13,526 bases of DNA from Flammeovirgaceae bacterium UBA5008 (lineage in GTDB: Bacteria; Bacteroidota; Bacteroidia; Cytophagales; Cyclobacteriaceae), in contig DGYK01000063.1 of assembly GCA_002398365.1 (NCBI GenBank), positions 308,951 through 322,476 of the forward strand. Direction: 5' to 3'. The position numbers and the translations under genes are program-made. Positions 10,001-13,526 of this stretch are shown in pieces (the stretch's first letter is position 1; each line of letters starts with the position of its first letter). Below the pieces are notes generated by a model, which worked only from the letters and a program-made list of their open reading frames with translations, ran no database searches and was not told the origin of the DNA.

Positions 10001-11540
10001 TATTACCGATTTAGAATTGCAAGCCGATGGTAAGATCGTAGTTATTGGCCCATTTAATAAGCTCAACTCAGTGCCTGCAAGTAAAATTGCCCGGTTGAAT
10101 ACGGATGGTTCAGTTGACATCACCTTTCAAGCAGGCAACGGGATTAGCGGTTATGCATCCATCCCTTATGATTTAGAAATGCTTCCGGATCGAAAAATAG
10201 TAGTGACGGGCAGTTTTTCTTCTTATAATGACCAAGGCCGAAACTACATAGCGGTTATCAATCAAAACGGAAGTTTAGATTGTTTGTTTGATTCTAGCTC
10301 CGGACCCACCAATGATGCTTACCATGCGGCTGCACAATCTGATGGAAAAATTGTAATTGCAGGTACTTTCGATAGCTATGATGGCACCACGAGAAATGGG
10401 TTAGCGCGTGTAAATAACATTTTAATAAAAATATCCATTACCACCCAACCCTCTGACTTTATAGCTTGTGTAGGTCAAACAGCTACATTCACCACTGCGG
10501 CTACCGGCACCACCAACATTAGCTATCAATGGCAATTTTCTGCGGATGGAGTTGCCCCTTTCACAGACATTGCCAATGGTGGTGGGTATAGTAATGTGAC
10601 TACCTCCACACTATCCGTTAGCACAACAGGAAATTTTGGAGCAGGTCGCTATCGCTGTCGCATCAATGGCGATTTCGCGGCAGAAGTTGTCAGCAACGAT
10701 GAAGGGTTATTTATCAATCCAATTCCGGTTGCACCGGGAACGACTGGGGCCACTACTTGTAAAAACGGGAAGGTAACACTTCAGGCAAGTGGAGCCACGG
10801 ATGGCGAATATCTTTGGTACACTTTGCCAACCGGTGGCCCGGCTATTACCGATGAGTTTAATAGCACCTATTTAACACCTTCTCTTACTGCCACCACTAC
10901 CTATTATGTTTCGATTTCGAAAAGCGGCTGTGAAAGTCCTCGCACACCAGTAGTGGCAACCGTTACATCTACTGCTTGTGGCCCTGCGTTTACGCCACAG
11001 ACGTTAGTTACTCAAGTCGAAGGTAAAATCACGATCGACTTAGTTCCGCTCATCACCACCAGTGGCACATTGGATATCAGCTCTATTCGGGTGACCGCTC
11101 CATTGAATAGTGGAGCTTCGGCTGTGGTAGTGGCGGGTGTTCTTACCATTGATTATAAGGGCAAACCCTTTTCGGGAAGTGAAACGATCACGATCGAAGC
11201 GTGTAATACCAATGGTGAGTGCAACCAACAAGCCTTCACCATCGAAGTAGCCGGAGAAATTGTAGTTTACAATGCTGTTTCGCCCAATGGCGATGACAAA
11301 AATCCATTTCTCTTCCTTCAATACATTGATGTCATTCCTGAAACAAAAACCAATCGAGTCACCATTTTTAATCGCTGGGGCGATGAAGTTTTTTCGGTGG
11401 CAGATTATGATAATAAAACCAAAGTATTTATCGGCCTCACCAACGATGGAAGCAAACTTCCGGCCGGCACCTATTTTTATAAAATTGAATTGCCCCTGAA
11501 AGGTAAATCGTTGTCCGGATTTTTTGATTTAAAATATTGA
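4035..11540 (+). CDS. Giant T9SS type B cargo: laminin-B-like, TIG domains, four predicted propellers, CHU_C
   Basis: This 2501-aa secreted protein is probably a surface adhesin. Domains in order: signal peptide (1-21, cleavage after TNAQ); laminin-B-like domain (about 22-198); TIG1 (201-287); FG-GAP/VCBS block 1, Asp loops at 316, 378, 434, 494, 546, 601, 657; TIG2 (685-767); block 2, loops at 798, 850, 894, 955, 1009, 1063, 1117; TIG3 (1146-1229); block 3, loops at 1259, 1314, 1366, 1420, 1479, 1531, 1582; TIG4 (1610-1690) and TIG5 (1691-1772); delta-60 repeats (about 1783-2127); two Ig-like domains (about 2133-2231 and 2234-2313); linker; CHU_C type B T9SS sorting domain (2407-2501; SPNGDD, IFNRWG, LPAGTYFY). 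The loops follow DxDGDGxxD, a calcium-binding pattern; blades also share N-x-S/T-x-x-G turns. No enzyme motif was seen. Its stop overlaps the start of the porP/sprF-like gene. The binding partner is unknown; the adhesin role is inferred. Confidence 0.93.
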   Translation: MIKSKLFVLLLGFVSFFTNAQVSSTFETDADGWTFLNTSTSVPVAYSSTGGNPGGFASVTYSSNTATTTQNWIAPSKFLGNLLVKSFGMNLKFDMQQSLAGTNSNTNGDIRIESGSTILVFSLPTKPAVIPAWSSYSITLDETTPWRMGSTGGALATRSQIKSVMSNVTSIEIRGTYATNASYVSGLDNVLLEQRTLTPAPLATSLSTTSGKPGDVITISGSGFNATPSANSVSFGTLASTKAVVQSATTNQLQVVVPVGASYGPITITNTVTGLTSKTATPFNPVFEGGGRIVPASFMNKFTIATIFREGFFVGDIDGDGWEDFGVANNDTDDAIDIYRNSGLGGNLSAASFDAKVSVSIPQLGGSGTNGAGLWFADLDGDGLLDAVSSNSTSAFNSAFSTLRNISTPGSIAFEAPEYWSGVTDETPINLITDLDGDGRPEILAGEGSGGSSSIGFFWANQNISTPGNIEFGAPIFPLSAAVPNGFAGATSGDLNGDGKTELMVSHNFGDQFTVLQNSSTPGTPSFQNAFTIITGQYNRSMRVVDVNLDGKNDLVWKKSGGGIYIRINEDTDGTLTASDFATEFILTSDLGADGGITITDFNGDGKPDIALTDSDAVGVFENIFDGGTFSTASYIPAYQVPGAGAGSSTSSPVVSDLNHDGKPDFLIGGSASITIVQNNNVVAPHISLNTVSPLSASVGGAVTITGNNFSTVLTDNEVWFGDVRASVLTATSTQLTVTVPAGAAYAPVSVRRGEFSSSYHLPFSTSFTAGVTFNNTHFASPVTYTLSGANYDIEVGDLDLDGKPDIIAEGSGFVTSIFQNTHTSGAIASSSITAVGTTGSSTGNPKLADVDGDGKLDIVSPNGRTYPNQSTTGTISFGTNITTASGDNVTLGDLNQDGKIDLASTAPSSGSAQLQLQENRSSVGAFVSSGTYGTFTSNIIYSKASRGGDVTIADFDNDGFNDIVSLNPFTDNMSVFRNTQKYRVSSTLFAAQSDIAVGDNPLRAYSADFDRDGKIDLLVSHNTGTSTTLLIVFQNISTVGNISFNRIDLTNPSVVTIATVADLDGDGKPEIISTSEGGNRFSIYKNLHTSGALTAASFATPFNTTVTAPRGVTTGDLNLDGKPEIIITRATGLLVVYENLISVSPPTIASFTPASGSIGTTVTITGTNFDPSSGNNIVYFGAVRATVTSASTTQLTVTVPVGATHQPISVTSNNLVGYSQHPFTVSYSGGGSIDACSFSDPVDFSLVDASVARGEMLDVDGDGKTDLIVPFRNQNKISIFRNVSSPGTISTSAFAAPQDILTVNSPLDVVYGDLDADAKQDLVVINYNPFVLSIYKNQSTAANISFAAPVNLSFGAFGHYAAIADIDLDGKPEIIVSSFSSGVLVLKNVATAGVLDASSFAAPITLTAGSNPQFLNVADLDGDGKPDIAVPNTNEHTVSMFRNTSSPGSISFATEANLITGAGIPPAGFGAKWVNTQDFDGDGKRDVFVTNFNLKTIAVFRNASAVGSFSFSSRFDLALTTTPSSPTFVDLNGDGKTELVFGGDMVGVFPNTSTAGAIGSSSFGTLVNFPSAINRNLTVGDVDGDGRSDIFTVMDRVSVLQNQMGLISPPTISSFTPSGLIGSTVTITGTNFTTPFANSLRFNGISATINSVTATTITATVPVGATSGPISLTIGCNTVTSATNFNVTAPPSISSFTPTSGSVGITVTITGTNFDATLGNNVVKFNGTEGYVTNGTTTSLTVIVPPGATTGPISIDVLGNVATSASNFTVVPFACPPSTPTGGTLDTSFDPAVQVPSSFNTVKLQSNGKILAVTNSTTISGVNYSGMLRFNTNGTLDTSFGNPAIFGGPQLIVIQPDDKIISIQLIGNMLSMNRFNSDGTPDNSFTGPSYDNSGFYDTIFEAICLQADGKILFSSYNTFNFARALTRLNSDGSTDASFVSPSSITDAMPVIKLQKDGKILIGGPYGVIRLTSTGNIDPTFQAGSTDADITDLELQADGKIVVIGPFNKLNSVPASKIARLNTDGSVDITFQAGNGISGYASIPYDLEMLPDRKIVVTGSFSSYNDQGRNYIAVINQNGSLDCLFDSSSGPTNDAYHAAAQSDGKIVIAGTFDSYDGTTRNGLARVNNILIKISITTQPSDFIACVGQTATFTTAATGTTNISYQWQFSADGVAPFTDIANGGGYSNVTTSTLSVSTTGNFGAGRYRCRINGDFAAEVVSNDEGLFINPIPVAPGTTGATTCKNGKVTLQASGATDGEYLWYTLPTGGPAITDEFNSTYLTPSLTATTTYYVSISKSGCESPRTPVVATVTSTACGPAFTPQTLVTQVEGKITIDLVPLITTSGTLDISSIRVTAPLNSGASAVVVAGVLTIDYKGKPFSGSETITIEACNTNGECNQQAFTIEVAGEIVVYNAVSPNGDDKNPFLFLQYIDVIPETKTNRVTIFNRWGDEVFSVADYDNKTKVFIGLTNDGSKLPAGTYFYKIELPLKGKSLSGFFDLKY

Positions 11541-12490
11541 TGCGCATGATCATCGCTACCCCATCTCCCATTAAAAGTAGAATCGCTTTGCTCGTGTTGT
11601 TAGGTGCAACGCTCTTCTCACAAAACATTTGCGCGCAGCAAGACCCGCTGTATTCACAATATATCTCTAATCCATTTGTGATCAATCCCGCGTATGCGGG
11701 CCTCACCAACAATTTGAATTTCTCCCTCAACTACCGCAACCAATGGGCAGGTTTTGAGGGAAGCCCGAAAACCATCAACTTCAACGGACACATTTCGCTG
11801 CGCAACAATCAAATGGGTACGGGGTTGATGGTGGTCTCTGATCAGATCGGCAACAGCAAAATCACTGAAATATTCGGCAGCTATAGTTATCGGATCAACC
11901 TGACAGACGACAAAATTCTATCGTTTGGCTTGCAAGCCGGCATGGCCAATTATCAGATTGACAATTCGAAAGTAAATCCCTTTCACAAAGACGATGATTT
12001 GTTTCTTGGAAACTTTTCAGAAACGAAGCCGAGTTTCGGTTTCGGAGCCATTTTAAAAAACGACAAGTTTATGGTGGGGCTATCAGTGCCGCGTATGTTG
12101 CGATCCACGTTGGAAACTCAAGGGCAACAAGCCACATTGTACACACAACATTATTATCTGTTAGGGTCGTATCTTTTCTTTGTTTCAGAGCACGTGCGTT
12201 TTAAACCGGCCACGATGATTAAAATGGTAAGTGGAGCGCCTCTGTCTGTAGACCTCAATGCTTCTTTTATTCTACATGAAAATTACCAGGCAGGTTTGCT
12301 GACGCGCAACTTCAACACGTATGGTCTTTTCTTACAAGCGCTTTTCAAAGATAGCTTTCGGATCGGTTATGTGTTCGAAGTGCCTACCGGCTCGACAGCA
12401 ATTACCAGCTTTAGCACGCACGAAATCTGCATCGGCTACCGGATTAGTGCGTTCACCTTTCATTCCAAGTCAAGTGTTTTCAGCTTTTAG
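11540..12490 (+). CDS. PorP/SprF-family type IX secretion outer-membrane protein
   Basis: This 316-aa protein has a signal peptide (hydrophobic run LLVLLGATLF-type near 15-30, cleavage near ICAQ) and then the family's typical mature start, QQDPLYSQYISNPFVINPAYAG. The rest is rich in alternating aromatic and polar residues, as expected for an outer-membrane beta-barrel. In Flavobacterium johnsoniae, SprF is needed for secretion and surface display of its neighbour SprB, and such genes often sit beside large type B cargo genes, so this protein probably serves the giant protein upstream. The ATG at 11540 overlaps the upstream TGA by one base (TGATG), which suggests translational coupling. A TTG at 11537 or an ATG at 11546 are alternative starts. 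The family call is firm; the partner assignment is inferred. Confidence 0.93.
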   Translation: MRMIIATPSPIKSRIALLVLLGATLFSQNICAQQDPLYSQYISNPFVINPAYAGLTNNLNFSLNYRNQWAGFEGSPKTINFNGHISLRNNQMGTGLMVVSDQIGNSKITEIFGSYSYRINLTDDKILSFGLQAGMANYQIDNSKVNPFHKDDDLFLGNFSETKPSFGFGAILKNDKFMVGLSVPRMLRSTLETQGQQATLYTQHYYLLGSYLFFVSEHVRFKPATMIKMVSGAPLSVDLNASFILHENYQAGLLTRNFNTYGLFLQALFKDSFRIGYVFEVPTGSTAITSFSTHEICIGYRISAFTFHSKSSVFSF

Positions 12491-12571
12491 CAGCCCACTT
12501 ATTTTTTGAATGAACCAAGCGTTTTTCTTTTTGTGATTTTCTTCATAAATCGGTAATCTAAACCCATTGTT

Positions 12572-13526
12572 ATGGAAGCCTCTAGCCCTCTTGCCCAGTT
12601 TTTGAAGTGGGAAAAGCAAAAACCGTCTGCCGTCTTTTTAAACCAACCGATTAATGGTAGCAACAAAACCTGGACCTATCAGGAAGCGGGCACTGAAATC
12701 CGAAAAATGGCTTCGGCCATAAAAGGGCTCGGATATCCTGATAAAAGTAACATTGCTATTCTTTCAAAAAACTGTGCACACTGGATCATGGCCGATCTGG
12801 CCATTATGATGGCAGGACATATTTCTGTTCCACTATATGCTACGCTCACAGCGCCATCTATTAAACAAATCTTAGATCATAGTGAATCCAAGGCCATCAT
12901 TATCGGCAAGTTGGATGAATACGCAGCGCAGCAAGAAGGTATCTCGAGCGGCATTGCGCGCATTGGCGTTGAAATGTATGGGGTGCACGAATCACTTTCG
13001 TGGGAAAAGTTAGTGCAGGCAAGCACACCGATTGAAACCATTTACAATTGGGGCAAAGATGATCTGATGACAATTATGTACACCTCGGGCACAACGGGCA
13101 TGCCAAAGGGTGTGATGCACACAGCCGGAAACTTTGATTCTGTGATGCGTGCAGCGATCAACGAGTTGCATTTGCCAAATGAGCCAAACGTATTTTCTTA
13201 CCTACCCATGAGCCATATAGCTGAGCGCATGGGTATAGAAGTGTATGGGTTTTATTCAGGCGCCCAATTTTCATTTGCCGAGTCGCTGGAAACTTTTCCT
13301 AAAAATCTTTTTGAGACACAGCCGCACACTTTTTTTGCTGTGCCGCGAATCTGGGCTAAGTTCCGCGAAAAGATTTTGGAAAAAATGCCGCAAAAAAAAT
13401 TGAGTCGTTTACTTTCGATTCCTATCATCGGCAGCATTGTAAAGAAAAGTATTCGCAAAAAATTAGGACTCAGTCGTGCCACGCACATTTACTCAGGCGC
13501 GGCACCGATTTCAGTTGACTTATTAG
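12572..13526 (+). CDS. AMP-forming long-chain acyl-CoA synthetase, 5' part
   Basis: These are the first 318 codons of an AMP-dependent synthetase; the window ends inside the gene. The family activates fatty acids to acyl-AMP and then acyl-CoA, feeding beta-oxidation or lipid synthesis. The phosphate-binding loop YTSGTTGMPKG is at 170-180, the YLPMSHIAERMG motif typical of long-chain fatty acyl-CoA ligases at 210-221, and SGAAPIS at 308-314. The adenylate-forming C-terminal lid domain would lie beyond the window. No signal peptide is seen. The start is the ATG at 12572. The 81-bp gap after the porP/sprF-like gene is T-rich and has no clear hairpin terminator, so separate transcription is plausible but unproven. 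A function linked to the secreted protein is not indicated. Confidence 0.92.
   Translation, partial: MEASSPLAQFLKWEKQKPSAVFLNQPINGSNKTWTYQEAGTEIRKMASAIKGLGYPDKSNIAILSKNCAHWIMADLAIMMAGHISVPLYATLTAPSIKQILDHSESKAIIIGKLDEYAAQQEGISSGIARIGVEMYGVHESLSWEKLVQASTPIETIYNWGKDDLMTIMYTSGTTGMPKGVMHTAGNFDSVMRAAINELHLPNEPNVFSYLPMSHIAERMGIEVYGFYSGAQFSFAESLETFPKNLFETQPHTFFAVPRIWAKFREKILEKMPQKKLSRLLSIPIIGSIVKKSIRKKLGLSRATHIYSGAAPISVDLL

Noticed and set aside
11537..11539. TTG as the start of the PorP/SprF gene
   Set aside because: The ATG immediately after it overlaps the upstream stop as TGATG, gives a normal signal peptide and is the simpler choice.
4035..11540. Possible frameshift or recent tandem expansion in the giant gene
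   Set aside because: The frame is open throughout, domain order is coherent, and the blades are diverged at DNA level apart from short motif-level identities.
12491..12571. Terminator or promoter between the PorP/SprF and acyl-CoA synthetase genes
   Set aside because: T-rich runs are present, but no stem precedes them and no good TAnnTTTG element is spaced from a TTG.

Overview
The window suggests a member of the Bacteroidota, probably a gliding or surface-colonising Cytophagia-type organism. It has moderate GC content and no obvious Shine-Dalgarno sequences. It encodes a giant secreted protein ending in a CHU_C-type (type B) sorting domain of the type IX secretion system (T9SS), followed directly by a PorP/SprF-family outer-membrane protein. 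That gene pair is characteristic of the phylum. The genus cannot be named from the sequence.

Layout. Positions 1-330 are non-coding and repeat-rich. They hold two copies of a composite ~72-75 bp unit ending in a GGTTGAAACC-centred hairpin, plus a perfect 20-bp palindrome with a related core. The second hairpin abuts the stop codon of polA (331-3039, minus strand). PolA has intact 5'-nuclease and polymerase domains, but its middle 3'-5' exonuclease domain has lost most of its catalytic carboxylates. Divergent from polA, after a possible 25-codon leader ORF, is an AraC-family regulator (3145-3942).

Positions 4035-12490 form the accessory core. A 2501-residue secreted protein overlaps the PorP/SprF gene in a TGATG stop/start junction. 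The giant protein reads: signal peptide, laminin-B-like domain, TIG, propeller, TIG, propeller, TIG, propeller, two TIG domains, delta-60 propeller, two Ig-like domains, a linker and CHU_C. Each of the three FG-GAP/VCBS blocks contains exactly seven Asp-rich calcium-loop motifs, and the delta-60 block contains seven repeats. This predicts a string of four seven-bladed beta-propellers (28 blades).

The window ends inside an AMP-forming long-chain acyl-CoA synthetase gene (from 12572), which looks like ordinary lipid metabolism.

Working model (inference): the giant protein is exported through the Sec system, then carried across the outer membrane by the T9SS and held at the surface with help from the co-translated PorP/SprF protein, acting as an adhesin or matrix-binding protein. 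The AraC-type regulator upstream may control it, but nothing in the sequence proves this. No RNA genes, insertion sequences or CRISPR arrays were seen.
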